In this document: piece by piece, positions 26,946-37,342 of the stretch
Numbering within the stretch: position 1 is the first letter of the stretch
Layout: each line of letters begins with the position of its first letter
NCBI GenBank assembly: GCA_904419005.1
Contig: CAJFQI010000002.1
Coordinates: forward strand, 17,593-81,592
Length of the DNA: 64,000 bases
Source: Candidatus Avimonas faecium
GTDB lineage: Bacteria; Bacillota; Clostridia; Oscillospirales; Acutalibacteraceae
Direction of reading: 5' to 3'
Made by a program: the position numbers and the translations under genes
The notes under the pieces: model-generated
Seen by the model: the letters and a program-made list of their open reading frames with translations, nothing else
What the model was told of the DNA's origin: nothing
Databases searched by the model: none

Positions 26946-29564
26946 ATGGCGGAATTGACGCCGATGATGAAGCAGTATTTTGAAATCAAGGAGCAGCATG
27001 AGGACTGCATCCTCTTTTTCCGCCTGGGCGATTTTTACGAGATGTTCTTTGACGACGCAAAGCTCGCGTCCAAGGAGCTGGAGCTGACCCTCACCGGCCG
27101 GGACTGCGGGCAGGAGGAGCGGGCGCCCATGTGCGGCGTCCCGTATCATTCCTGCGAAGGCTATATCGCCCGGCTGGTTGCCCGCGGGTACAAGGTGGCC
27201 ATCTGCGAGCAGATGGAGGATCCCGCGACCGCCCAAGGCTTGGTCAAGCGGGACGTCATCCGGGTCATCACGCCGGGCACGGTCATTGAGGGCAGCATGC
27301 TGGACGAGGGGAAAAACAACTACCTCTGCGTGCTGTTTATGGGGGACGGGGCGGCGGACGCCGGGCTCTGCTTTACCGACTGCTCGACCGGCGAGCTCCA
27401 TCTCACCCAAATCAAGGGGCAGGACGTCGCCCTGCGCGTGACCAATGAGCTCGGCCGCTTCGCCCCAAGCGAGGTCCTGCTCAACGACGCCGCCCAGGGG
27501 CAGGAGACGGTGACCGCCTTTATCCGCGAAAGGCTCAGCGTTACCCCGCAGCTCGGCGATGCGGAGGGCTTCGACTACAACAAGGCGGTGGAGCGCATCC
27601 TGGCGCATTTCCATAAGGCGTCCCTGGAGGAAATGGGGCTGGAGGGGATGTTCTCCGCCGTGCGGGCGCTCGGCGGGACGCTGCATTACCTGTATGCCAC
27701 CCAGATGAACGGGCTGGAGCGGGTCAACAACCTTGAGGTGTATTCCGACGTGCAGTTCATGCGGCTGGATCTGACCGCCCGCCGGAATCTGGAGCTGCTC
27801 GAAACCCTGCGCAACAAGGAGAAGAAGGGGACGCTGCTCTGGGTGCTTGACCACACCAAGACCGCGATGGGCAAGCGGCTGATCCGCAGCTGGATTGAGC
27901 AGCCGCTGATCAACCCGGCGCAGATCCTGCGCCGGCACAACGCGGTCGATGAGCTGGTGGGCGACGCCATGCTGCGCGGCGACCTGGCCGAGTACCTGCG
28001 GGATATCTACGACCTGGAACGGATCATGACCCGCGTGGTGTATGGGAGCGCCAACGGGCGGGAGCTGCGCTCCCTGTCCCAGACCATCCGCCGCATGGAC
28101 CCGATCCGGGAGCGGATGGCCGCGGTGAAATCCGCCCTGCTGTGCGAGACGCGGGACGAAATCGACCCGTTAAGCGACGTGTACAGCCTGATTGAAAGCG
28201 CGATTGTAGAGGACCCGCCCTTCTCCGTGCGGGAAGGCGGGATCATCAAGGAGGGCTTCAACGCCGAGGTGGACGAGCTCCGCTTTGAGATGTCGGACGG
28301 CAAGGGCGTTATCGCCCGCATTGAAGCGCAGGAAAAGGAGCGCACCGGCATCAAGGGGCTGAAGGTCGGCTATAACCGGGTCTTCGGCTATTACATAGAG
28401 GTGTCGAAATCCTATACCGGCGAGGTGCCGGACACCTATATCCGCAAGCAGACCTTGGCCAACGCCGAGCGGTACATCACACAGGAGCTGAAGGATCTGG
28501 AGGCGCGGGTCCTCGGGGCAAAGGACCGGGTGGTGGCGCTGGAATACCAGCTGTTTACCGAGGTGCGCCTGAAGGTGGCCGGCGAGCTGCACCGCATCCA
28601 GTCGACTGCGCAGGCGATCGCCCGGCTGGACGTGCTCTGCTCCTTTGCCGAGACCGCCCAGCGCAATAAGTACACCCGCCCCCTGATCGACCTCAAGGGG
28701 GAGATCGTCATCAAGAACGGCCGCCATCCGGTGGTGGAGGCGATCCAGGACACCCCCTTTGTCCCGAACGACACCCTGCTGGATAACCACGAGAACCGGG
28801 TCGCGCTGATCACCGGGCCGAATATGGCGGGAAAATCCACCTTCATGCGGCAGACGGCGCTGATCGTGCTGATGGCGCAGATCGGCTCCTTCGTCCCGGC
28901 GGACAGCGCGAACATCGGGATTGTCGACAGCATCTTTACCCGTGTCGGCGCGTCGGACGACCTGGCCTCCGGCCAGTCCACCTTCATGGTGGAGATGAAC
29001 GAGGTCGCTTCGATTTTGAAGAACGCGACGGCGAAAAGCCTGATCGTTTTTGACGAGATCGGACGGGGCACCTCCACCTTTGACGGGATGAGCATCGCCC
29101 GGGCCGTGCTGGAATATGTGGTCAAAAAGGTGGGGGCCAAGGCGCTCTTTGCCACCCATTATCACGAGCTGACGGCCATTGAGGGCGAGGTCGACGGGGT
29201 TAAAAATTACAATATTGCCGTCAAGAAGCGGGGGGACGACATCACCTTCCTGCGCCGGATCGTCCGCGGCCCGGCGGACGACAGCTACGGCATTGAGGTC
29301 GCCAAGCTGGCCGGGATCCCGGAGGCGGTGGTTTCCCGCGCCAAGGAGATCCTGCACGGCATTGAAAGCGGGGACATCCCGGCCGACGGGCGCGGCGCTT
29401 CATCCAAGGACCGCTTTGAGCGGGAGGACGGGCAGCTCTCCCTCCTGCCGGCGGGGGACAGCGAGGTGGTCCGGCGGCTCAAGGAGATTGATGTGAACAC
29501 CCTCACGCCCATTGAGGCGCTGCAAACCCTGTACGAGTTGACCAAGCTGGCGGACGCGTATTAA
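26946..29564 (+). CDS. mutS: DNA mismatch repair protein MutS
   Basis: MMKQYFEIKEQHEDCILFFRLGDFYEMFFDDA; ITGPNMAGKSTFMRQTALI; FDEIGRGTSTFDGMSIA. Confidence 0.98.
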   Translation: MAELTPMMKQYFEIKEQHEDCILFFRLGDFYEMFFDDAKLASKELELTLTGRDCGQEERAPMCGVPYHSCEGYIARLVARGYKVAICEQMEDPATAQGLVKRDVIRVITPGTVIEGSMLDEGKNNYLCVLFMGDGAADAGLCFTDCSTGELHLTQIKGQDVALRVTNELGRFAPSEVLLNDAAQGQETVTAFIRERLSVTPQLGDAEGFDYNKAVERILAHFHKASLEEMGLEGMFSAVRALGGTLHYLYATQMNGLERVNNLEVYSDVQFMRLDLTARRNLELLETLRNKEKKGTLLWVLDHTKTAMGKRLIRSWIEQPLINPAQILRRHNAVDELVGDAMLRGDLAEYLRDIYDLERIMTRVVYGSANGRELRSLSQTIRRMDPIRERMAAVKSALLCETRDEIDPLSDVYSLIESAIVEDPPFSVREGGIIKEGFNAEVDELRFEMSDGKGVIARIEAQEKERTGIKGLKVGYNRVFGYYIEVSKSYTGEVPDTYIRKQTLANAERYITQELKDLEARVLGAKDRVVALEYQLFTEVRLKVAGELHRIQSTAQAIARLDVLCSFAETAQRNKYTRPLIDLKGEIVIKNGRHPVVEAIQDTPFVPNDTLLDNHENRVALITGPNMAGKSTFMRQTALIVLMAQIGSFVPADSANIGIVDSIFTRVGASDDLASGQSTFMVEMNEVASILKNATAKSLIVFDEIGRGTSTFDGMSIARAVLEYVVKKVGAKALFATHYHELTAIEGEVDGVKNYNIAVKKRGDDITFLRRIVRGPADDSYGIEVAKLAGIPEAVVSRAKEILHGIESGDIPADGRGASSKDRFEREDGQLSLLPAGDSEVVRRLKEIDVNTLTPIEALQTLYELTKLADAY

Positions 29565-29597
29565 CGGCCGATATAAACACAAGGAGGGAAAATCCCT

Positions 29598-29792
29598 ATG
29601 CGTACCAGTACGGCGAGCCTCACAGCATTGCTGGCCTTCCTAGGCGGCATCCTTCTCGGATTCCTTCTCGCGCCCATCCGGCGGGGGATCGGAAACAACT
29701 GCGGAAACCATATCCATATTTATGATGGGGACAGCGGAAGAACCGGAGGTCCGCCGGAAAACGGCGCGGAGGAGGAAACGCTTTCTTTTTGA
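29598..29792 (+). CDS. Small membrane-anchored hypothetical protein between mutS and mutL
   Basis: 64 aa, one TM segment LTALLAFLGGILLGFLLAPIRRGIG (YtxH-like glycine pattern); upstream AAGGAGGG. Confidence 0.6.
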   Translation: MRTSTASLTALLAFLGGILLGFLLAPIRRGIGNNCGNHIHIYDGDSGRTGGPPENGAEEETLSF

Positions 29793-29852
29793 TTTGCGGA
29801 AAGGGCGAGAAAAGGCGTAAAGCTGAAAACGAGGAAGGAAGGGAGGCAGACC

Positions 29853-31925
29853 ATGCCGAAAATTCATGTGCTGGATAAGCACACTGCCGAGCTGATCGCC
29901 GCGGGGGAGGTGGTGGAGCGCCCCTCCTCCGTGGTTAAGGAGCTGATGGAAAACGCCATTGACGCGGGGGCGAGCGCCATCACTGTCGAAATTGAAAGCG
30001 GCGGCGTCAAAAGCATGTCGGTCACCGACAACGGCTGCGGCATCGCCCGAGAGGACGTGCCGGTCGCCTTCCTGCGCCACGCCACCAGTAAGGTGCGCAC
30101 CGAAAACGACCTGGAAGCCATCGGCACCCTGGGCTTCCGGGGGGAGGCGCTGGCGTCGATCTCGGCAGTGGCGAAGGTAGAGCTGCTCACCCGCACGGCC
30201 GAGGAGGTGGCCGGCACCCGCTATGTCATTGAGGGCGGGCAGGAAATCCTGTGCGAGGATGCCGGGAGGCCCCAGGGAACGACCATTATCGTGCGGGATC
30301 TGTTTTATAATGTGCCTGCGCGGATGAAATTCCTCAAAAAGGATGTGAGCGAGGCGAATTCGGTGGCCGGCGTGGTCGACCGGGTCGCCCTTTCCCATCC
30401 GGAGGTATCGGTGCGCTTCCTGCGGGACGGCAAGGAGGAGCTGTTCACCCCCGGCGACGGGAAGCTCCTCAGCTGCATTTACACCGTCTTCGGGCGGGAC
30501 TTTGCCAAGGGGATGACCCCCTTGGATTATACCTTGAACGGCGTGCATGTTCACGGCTACATCTGCAAGCCCACCTGCGGGCGGGCCAACCGCACCATGC
30601 AGCATTTTTTCGTCAACGGCCGGTATGTCAAGACCCGCACCGCCATGGCGGCGCTTGAGGAAGCGTACAAGGGGGCGATGATGGTCGGCAGGTTCCCCTC
30701 CTGCGTGCTGCATATTGACCTGCCGTTGGAGACGGTCGACGTCAACGTCCATCCTGCTAAAATTGAGGTCCGCTTTATCAACGAGCGCCCCTTGTTTGAC
30801 GCGGTATACCACGGGACGAGGAGCGCGCTTCAGGCGGCGTCCCCGGCGGCCAGCCTGTCCCTGCCGGTGAAGACCCCGCCGGTTGCGCCCCCCGGCGGGA
30901 GCGCCGCGGGAAGGGAAGCCCCGGAGCAGACGCGGCTCTATGCGGGCGCGCCGACCGCCCATACGGCGGTGGAGCAGGCCGCCCGGCGGGAGCTTCCGGA
31001 CGCCCCGGAGAGGCCCTCTCCCCAAGCAGGGGAGCCCTCCCGGCCGGAGTCCCCGGCCCGCACCGGCGTGTACGCGGCGGGAGATACCCGCCCGGCCGGG
31101 AGCCTCTGGGAGCGTTTCCTGGACGACGGGAACGGGACGCCTTCTTCCGGGAGGCCGCAGCCGTTTGCCGGCCGGGCGGGCCTGCGCGACGGAGGCTCGT
31201 TCTATGGGCGGCCGCTGCGCGTGCCGGATATCCAGCGTACCGAAGAGGAGGGCGGCTGGGCGCTCCCGCCGCAGGAGGCCCCCTCCGTGAAAGGGAAGCC
31301 GGCGGCGGGTCCTCCTTCGGCTGGGGCGGCCTCGGCCCCGGACAAGCCGGCGGACGAGCCGGCCGTCCGCTGCCTGGGGGAGGCGTTCGCCACCTACATC
31401 ATCGCCCAGCGCGGGGACGCGCTCTACTTTATTGACAAGCACGCTGCGCATGAGCGGATCCTTTACGACCGGCTGAAGACCGCCGAGCGGGCGGACGCCC
31501 AGCTCCTGCTGGAGCCGGTGCCGGTCTCCCTGAGCCGGGAGGAATACGCCGCCCTGATCCCTGAGCTTGCCACCCTGTCCCAAGCGGGCTTTGAGGTGGA
31601 GGACTTTGGCGGGCACAGCGTCCTGGTGCGGGCGGTGCCCATGCTTCTGACCGGCGGGGACGTCGCCTCCTTGATCCAGGAGATCGCGGGGGGGCTTGCT
31701 TCCGGCCGGCGGGAGATCACAACGGACAAGCTGGAGTGGATCTATCATTCCACCGCCTGCCGCGCCGCCGTTAAGGCCGGGGATTTCACCTCCGAGCAGG
31801 AAAGGCAGGCCGTCGCGGAGCGGATTCTGCTTTCCGACGATGTCCGCACCTGCCCGCATGGCCGCCCCGTCTGCTTTGAACTGACCAGGCGGGAGCTGGA
31901 AAAGCAGTTCGGCCGGGCCAAATAG
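29853..31925 (+). CDS. mutL: DNA mismatch repair protein MutL
   Basis: IAAGEVVERPSSVVKELMENAIDAGAS, DNGCGI, RHATSK, GFRGEALASI; C-terminal DKHAAHERILYD. Confidence 0.97.
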   Translation: MPKIHVLDKHTAELIAAGEVVERPSSVVKELMENAIDAGASAITVEIESGGVKSMSVTDNGCGIAREDVPVAFLRHATSKVRTENDLEAIGTLGFRGEALASISAVAKVELLTRTAEEVAGTRYVIEGGQEILCEDAGRPQGTTIIVRDLFYNVPARMKFLKKDVSEANSVAGVVDRVALSHPEVSVRFLRDGKEELFTPGDGKLLSCIYTVFGRDFAKGMTPLDYTLNGVHVHGYICKPTCGRANRTMQHFFVNGRYVKTRTAMAALEEAYKGAMMVGRFPSCVLHIDLPLETVDVNVHPAKIEVRFINERPLFDAVYHGTRSALQAASPAASLSLPVKTPPVAPPGGSAAGREAPEQTRLYAGAPTAHTAVEQAARRELPDAPERPSPQAGEPSRPESPARTGVYAAGDTRPAGSLWERFLDDGNGTPSSGRPQPFAGRAGLRDGGSFYGRPLRVPDIQRTEEEGGWALPPQEAPSVKGKPAAGPPSAGAASAPDKPADEPAVRCLGEAFATYIIAQRGDALYFIDKHAAHERILYDRLKTAERADAQLLLEPVPVSLSREEYAALIPELATLSQAGFEVEDFGGHSVLVRAVPMLLTGGDVASLIQEIAGGLASGRREITTDKLEWIYHSTACRAAVKAGDFTSEQERQAVAERILLSDDVRTCPHGRPVCFELTRRELEKQFGRAK

Positions 31926-32013
31926 CCAGCGGCGGCCAGCAGAATGCCGCTTTCATGCAGCCGGAGCCGGAAGGCGCCGCCTCGCCGATGACCATGCCAA
32001 AGGAGATACCCTT

Positions 32014-32982
32014 ATGCCTGAAAACAAGCCCCTTCTGCCGGTGATTGCCGGCCCAACCGCCTCCGGCAAGACCGCGCTGGCGGTGGAGCTGGCGCTGCGG
32101 CTGGACGGCGAGGTGGTTTCCGCCGATTCGATGCAGGTGTACGAGCCCCTGCGCATCGGCACCGCCCGCCCTGCGGAGGCCGAGCTGCGCGGCGTGCCCC
32201 ATCACCTTCTGGGCTTCCTGCCCCTGACGGAGAAATACAGCGTGGCGCGGTATGCCGCGGACGCCCGCCGGGCGATCGCGGAAATCCGCGCCCGGGGCCG
32301 GCTGCCCTTCCTCTGCGGCGGGACGGGGCTGTATATTGACGCGGTGGTTGACAACCTCCAATTCGCCGGGAACGGGGAAGACCCCGCCGTGCGGGAGGAA
32401 TTGGCCCGCCGGGCCGACAGGGAGGGCATCGCGCCCCTCCTCGCGGAGTTGCGGGCGGTCGACCCGGAAACGGCGGAGAGGCTCCACCCGTCCAACCGGG
32501 GGAGGATCCTCCGTGCGCTGGAGCTGTACCGCACGACGGGGATGACCATGAGCGAGCAGCTCCGCTTTTCCCGCAGCGTCCCCCCGCCCTTTGAGGCGCG
32601 GGTGCTTGTGCTCGACTGCCGCGACCGCGCCGTTTTGTACGGCCGGATCAACCGCCGGGTGGACGAGATGCTGGCCGCCGGGCTTTTACAGGAGGCGGAG
32701 CAGGCGCTGGCGGCGCCGACCGCGCCGACCGCCTTGCAGGCGATTGGCTATAAGGAGCTGGCGCCGTATTTTGCGGGCGAGCTCCCCCTCGCCGAGGCGG
32801 TCGAGAACCTGAAGCGCTCCACCCGCCGGTATGCGAAGCGGCAGCTGACCTGGTTCCGGCGGCGCAGGGACGCCCGGTTCCTTTATATTGACGAATACGC
32901 CGGGCTCCCGGCGCTGGCAGACGCGGCGCAGGAGGCCCTGGCGATCCCGACCGGGGATGCACAGACGAACGGCCGCGCTTAG
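32014..32982 (+). CDS. miaA: tRNA dimethylallyltransferase
   Basis: VIAGPTASGKTALAVELALRLDGEVVSADSMQVY; GGTGLYIDAV; RRYAKRQLTWFRR. Confidence 0.97.
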   Translation: MPENKPLLPVIAGPTASGKTALAVELALRLDGEVVSADSMQVYEPLRIGTARPAEAELRGVPHHLLGFLPLTEKYSVARYAADARRAIAEIRARGRLPFLCGGTGLYIDAVVDNLQFAGNGEDPAVREELARRADREGIAPLLAELRAVDPETAERLHPSNRGRILRALELYRTTGMTMSEQLRFSRSVPPPFEARVLVLDCRDRAVLYGRINRRVDEMLAAGLLQEAEQALAAPTAPTALQAIGYKELAPYFAGELPLAEAVENLKRSTRRYAKRQLTWFRRRRDARFLYIDEYAGLPALADAAQEALAIPTGDAQTNGRA

Positions 32983-32993
32983 GAGGAAGAGCG

Positions 32994-34211
32994 ATGGAAC
33001 CCTTTGTGAAACGCCTGATTACGGTGGTTGTCTCCCTTTTCCTGATCGCTTATGTCGGCTATCAGGCCTACCAGGTGCTGTATAACCCGGTCAAGACCGA
33101 GACCGTGACCAAATACAGCGTCTACGATACCATTGACACCGAGGGGATCGCCATCCGCAGCGAGACGAAAATCCCCGGGGAGGCGGACGGCTTCCTGCTG
33201 TATACGATTGAAAACGGGAGCCGCGTTTCCAAGGGCGGCGTCGTTGCGGAGGTCTATCCCACCGAAGCGGACGCCAAGGCCCAGCAGGAGCTTGACAGCC
33301 TGAACCAGGAAATCGCCTCCCTGCAGCAGATTGAGCTCCAGGGGACGGCAAACCGGGTGAACCTTGACGTGATTGACAAGCAGATCAGCCAGCTGGTGGG
33401 GGAAATCACGCAGGGGGTGAACGCCCTCTCCCTTTCGGATATGGCCGATTGGCGCGCCCGGCTGCTCGAGCTGATGAATAAACGGCAGATTACGGTGGGG
33501 ACCGTGACCGATTTCAGCGACCGCTTGGCCGCGCTTTCCGCGCAGAAGGCTTCCCTGGAAGGGGCCTTTTCCGCGGCGACGGCGTCAATCACCTCGCCGG
33601 ACGCGGGCTATTTTGTAAACGATATTGATGGGTTTGAGGATGCGCTGACCGCAGAGAAAACCCTGCTTCTGACGCCCGAGGAGCTTTCCAAGCTGCTGGA
33701 GAGCGATCCGGGCGCCGGGTCGTCGGGCTATGTCGGCAAGGTGGTGCAGAATTACGAATGGTATTTTGCCTGCCTGATCCCCGCCGAGTATGCGGCGGAG
33801 GTGCGGATTGACATGACCCCGACGCTGCTCTTTCCCTTTGTCACCAACGAGGCGGTTTCCGCCACCGTGGTGGCCGCCAACCGGGATAAAGAAGGAAATA
33901 CGGCGGTGGTTTTTGAATGCTCCATCATGTCCAGCGAGCTGTCTGCGATGCGGGTGGAGCCGGTGCAGATTCGGCTTCGGCAGTACGAGGGGCTGCGGGT
34001 GCCCAGCAGCTGTATTATTAAAAACGACGAAGGGGAAAGCGGCGTGTATGCCCTGGTGGGGGATACCTGCACCTTCCGCCGGGTGAACATCCTGCACGCC
34101 GAGCCGGACTACGTCATCTGCGAGGAGACGGACGAGGACGGCTATCTGAAGCTCTACGACGATATCATTACGGAAGGAAAGGGGCTTTACGATGGAAAGA
34201 CCGTACGATGA
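32994..34211 (+). CDS. HlyD-like membrane-anchored protein
   Basis: Single N-terminal TM, biotinyl-lipoyl-like hairpin region GEADGFLLYTIENGSRVSKGGVVAEVYP, coiled coil, beta-rich C-half. Confidence 0.65.
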   Translation: MEPFVKRLITVVVSLFLIAYVGYQAYQVLYNPVKTETVTKYSVYDTIDTEGIAIRSETKIPGEADGFLLYTIENGSRVSKGGVVAEVYPTEADAKAQQELDSLNQEIASLQQIELQGTANRVNLDVIDKQISQLVGEITQGVNALSLSDMADWRARLLELMNKRQITVGTVTDFSDRLAALSAQKASLEGAFSAATASITSPDAGYFVNDIDGFEDALTAEKTLLLTPEELSKLLESDPGAGSSGYVGKVVQNYEWYFACLIPAEYAAEVRIDMTPTLLFPFVTNEAVSATVVAANRDKEGNTAVVFECSIMSSELSAMRVEPVQIRLRQYEGLRVPSSCIIKNDEGESGVYALVGDTCTFRRVNILHAEPDYVICEETDEDGYLKLYDDIITEGKGLYDGKTVR

Positions 34212-34911
34212 CATTCGGGAGAACCTGAAGGCGATTACGCAGACAATGGCGGAGGCCGCCGCCGCCTCCGGCCGGAGGCCGGAGGATGTGCAGCTTCTGG
34301 GGGTAACCAAAACCGTCCCTCCCGACCGAATCAACGCGGCGATTGAGGCCGGGGTGGACGCTATCGGCGAGAACCGCGTCCAGGAGTTCCTGGGCAAGCG
34401 GGACAGCCTGCATCTGGACGGCGTCGGCGTTCACCTGATCGGCCACCTGCAGACCAATAAGGTGTCAAAGATCGTGGGGCTGGTCGACATGATTGAGTCG
34501 ATTGACAGCGTCCATCTGGCGAGGGCAGTGTCGGAGGCGTCGCTCCAGCGCGGCCTGGTCACCGACGTGCTGATAGAGGTAAATATTGGACGGGAGGAAG
34601 CGAAATCCGGCGTTTTCCAGGAGAATTTGGAGGAAGTGCTGGAAGAAATCCGCCCTTTCCCCGGAATCCGGGTGCGCGGGCTGATGACCGTCCCGCCGAT
34701 TTTGGAAACGGAAAGGGAAAAAAGGGCGGTTTTTGCCCAGATGTATAAACTGTTTATTGACATTAGGGCCAAAAACAGGGATAATGGAGTTATGGACGTT
34801 CTGTCTATGGGCATGTCCGGGGATTATCGCGAGGCGATCCTTGAGGGGGCTACCCTTGTTCGGATCGGGTCGGCCTTGTTTGGCCGGCGGGCCTATCCCC
34901 CGCGCGGATAA
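34192..34911 (+). CDS. YggS family pyridoxal phosphate-dependent protein
   Basis: VQLLGVTKTVPPDRINAAIEAGVDAIGENRVQEF...HLIGHLQTNKV...MGMSGDYREAI. Confidence 0.94.
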   Translation: MERPYDDIRENLKAITQTMAEAAAASGRRPEDVQLLGVTKTVPPDRINAAIEAGVDAIGENRVQEFLGKRDSLHLDGVGVHLIGHLQTNKVSKIVGLVDMIESIDSVHLARAVSEASLQRGLVTDVLIEVNIGREEAKSGVFQENLEEVLEEIRPFPGIRVRGLMTVPPILETEREKRAVFAQMYKLFIDIRAKNRDNGVMDVLSMGMSGDYREAILEGATLVRIGSALFGRRAYPPRG

Positions 34912-35069
34912 TCGGCCGCCGGACGCGTTTTTCTATGCTTTTGCGACCAGGGCCGCGCCGTTTGGCGCTTCGGCCCTGCCAAGGCCCCTGCCCTTCGGCC
35001 GCTGACCGGAAGAGGGCGGAAATAGAGAAAAATCCAGGGCAATCAAAAGGAAAGGACAGGATTGAAAAA

Positions 35070-35525
35070 ATGAGCCTGATCGACAAATTCAAAAATTTGA
35101 TGAGCGACCCGGAGGACGATGAGTTCGACGAAGAAGTAGACGACGGCATGGATTTTGTGACCAAGCCGGAGGAGACCGCCCCGGCTGCGGCCGATGTCCC
35201 GGCGGAGCCGGCGAAGCGCAGCAATAAGGTGGTCAACATCCACGCGACGGCGCAGCTGCAGGTGGTGCTGGTCAAGCCGGAGCGCTTTGACGATGCCAGC
35301 GCCGTAGCCGACCATCTCAACGCTAAGCGGACGGTGGTCCTCAACCTGGAGAGCGCCAATAAGGACGTTGCCCGCCGGATCCTCGACTTCCTGAGCGGCG
35401 TGGCTTACGCCAACGACGGGCAGATCAAGAAGGTGGCCAACTGCACCTTCATCATCACCCCCTATAACGTGGGGATTATGGGCGACCTGCTTGACGAGCT
35501 GGAGAACAATGGCCTCTACTTCTAA
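35070..35525 (+). CDS. sepF: Cell division protein SepF
   Basis: MSLIDKFKNLM...VVLVKPERFDDASAVADHLNAKRTVVLNLESANKDVARRILDFLSGVAYA. Confidence 0.94.
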   Translation: MSLIDKFKNLMSDPEDDEFDEEVDDGMDFVTKPEETAPAAADVPAEPAKRSNKVVNIHATAQLQVVLVKPERFDDASAVADHLNAKRTVVLNLESANKDVARRILDFLSGVAYANDGQIKKVANCTFIITPYNVGIMGDLLDELENNGLYF

Positions 35526-36321
35526 AAAGGACGAGGGCCCGGCTTCTGCCAGCGCGGAGGACGAGCTCCTACGCGCGGCGGTGCGGGACGCCGTCCGGTT
35601 GTGCGAGCGGCGCTCTGCCCCGCGTTTCCTCGGCTTTTTGGATGGGCGGCAGCGCGCCGTGGCGGCGGAGCTGGTACATACCACCCCGATTGAAAACGCC
35701 GTCTTTTGGGGCGGCTATCCGGAGGCGGAGCGGGTCTACCTCGGCGTGTTCCCGGACTATATGGCCTGGGAGGACGGAGGTCCCGGCGCCCCGCCGTATG
35801 CCTCTTTTCCCTTGACGGCGCTGGGCTTCCGTTACCGCAAGGCGGCAAAGCTCACCCACCGCGATTTCCTGGGGACGCTGCTTTCCTGCGGCGTGAAACG
35901 GGAAACCGTGGGGGATATCCTCTGCGGGGAGGGATTGGCGGTCGCCTTTTTGGACCGGGGGATTGCCGGTTTCCTGGCCGGGCAGATAGAAAAGGTCGGC
36001 GGGGAAGGGGTGACCCTCCTGCCGGATTACGACGGCGTCCTGCCGGGCTTCGGCGGGTTTCAGGAGATGCGGGACACGGTGGCCTCTCCCCGGCTGGATG
36101 CGGTGGTGAAGGTGGCCGCCGGCATCTCGCGGGAGGAAGCGGCCCGGCGGATCCAGGCGGGGCTGGTATCGGTCAACCACATCCCCTGCCTGTCGGTTTC
36201 TGCCGCGGTAAAGCAGGGGGACATCCTTTCGCTGCGGGGAGTCGGTCGCTTTGCGGTCGGGGAACTTGGGCCCTTATCCCGCAAAGGCCGCCTGTTTATC
36301 ACCATCCGTAAGTATTTGTAG
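35509..36321 (+). CDS. YlmH family S4-domain RNA-binding protein
   Basis: RDFLGTLLSCGVKRETVGDILCGEGLAVAF; C-terminal S4 EAARRIQAGLVSVNHIPCLSVSAAVKQGDILSLRGVGRF. Confidence 0.9.
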   Translation: MASTSKKDEGPASASAEDELLRAAVRDAVRLCERRSAPRFLGFLDGRQRAVAAELVHTTPIENAVFWGGYPEAERVYLGVFPDYMAWEDGGPGAPPYASFPLTALGFRYRKAAKLTHRDFLGTLLSCGVKRETVGDILCGEGLAVAFLDRGIAGFLAGQIEKVGGEGVTLLPDYDGVLPGFGGFQEMRDTVASPRLDAVVKVAAGISREEAARRIQAGLVSVNHIPCLSVSAAVKQGDILSLRGVGRFAVGELGPLSRKGRLFITIRKYL

Positions 36322-36397
36322 CGTCCCGCTTGCCTGCACAATCCGGCAAACGGGAATGATCAAGAGTTAATATCGTCGGAAAGGAAGGGCTCCCTGT

Positions 36398-37213
36398 ATG
36401 CTGACAGCCAACGAAATCCGCAACGTCACTTTTAACCGGAGCATGGGCGGCTATAAAACGGCGGAGGTGGACGCATTCTTAGACCAGTGCGCGGACACCG
36501 TCGCCGCCTTGACCTCCGAGAAGGCGGAGCTGGAAAAAAAGCTTGAGGTGCTCGCCGATAAGCTAGTGGAGTACCGCAACGAGGAGGACAGCATCCGCAC
36601 GGCCCTGCTCAGCGCGCAGCGCCTGGGCGATACCGTGGTGCGCGAGGCCAATCACAAGGCCGGGCTGATCCTTGAGGATGCCAACATTAAAGCGGACAAG
36701 ATCGTTGATACCGCGCAGAAAAACATCGTTGATGCGCAGCAGGAGTTTGAACGGATCCGCCGCGAAATCACCGCTTTTAAAGCGCGGATGCTTTCGATTT
36801 ACCGGGAGCACTTGGCGTTGATTGACGTGCTGCCGGAGGAGCCGGCGGAAAAGGCCCAAGCGGAGGATGCCGCGGAGGGGCAGCCGGCTGCCGCTGCCGG
36901 GGAGCCGGCACAGGACGCGGCGGAGGCGCCTGCCGCTCCGGCGGAGGAGCCGGCCTTTGAGCCGGTGGTGGAACAGAACCCGGAGGCGCCGGCGGTACCG
37001 AACAGCGAGGCCCAGGCGGCCCGCAGCGTGGTCTTGGATCTGCCGGTTTTGCAGGAGGAAGAGGCGCCGGATGCCCAGGCGGCTGTTCCAGCGACAGCGA
37101 CGCCTGCGGCGGAGCCTGCCGCTTCCCGCTTCGGTGACCTGAAGTTTGGGGACGACTACGATATCTCCAAGGATACCGACGATGAGCCGGGGCCCTTCCG
37201 GCGCCGGAAATAA
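36398..37213 (+). CDS. DivIVA domain-containing protein
   Basis: MLTANEIRNVTFNRSMGGYKTAEVDAFLDQCADTV; Ala/Pro/Glu-rich C-terminal region. Confidence 0.92.
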   Translation: MLTANEIRNVTFNRSMGGYKTAEVDAFLDQCADTVAALTSEKAELEKKLEVLADKLVEYRNEEDSIRTALLSAQRLGDTVVREANHKAGLILEDANIKADKIVDTAQKNIVDAQQEFERIRREITAFKARMLSIYREHLALIDVLPEEPAEKAQAEDAAEGQPAAAAGEPAQDAAEAPAAPAEEPAFEPVVEQNPEAPAVPNSEAQAARSVVLDLPVLQEEEAPDAQAAVPATATPAAEPAASRFGDLKFGDDYDISKDTDDEPGPFRRRK

Positions 37214-37342
37214 ACGGCATAAGAAATAGGCGGCGAACCGTTTGCTCGGCCCGCCGCCTTTGCCCGTCCGGGGCTGTCCAGCCGTGGGAACGCCCGGGAG
37301 AACGTTTGTCATCCATTTGCACGGCAGAAACGGGGAAACTCT

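Noticed and set aside
29640-31859. 739-aa minus-strand ORF opposite mutL
   Set aside because: Shadow ORF; mutL on the plus strand is unambiguous and the antisense product has no coherent domain pattern.
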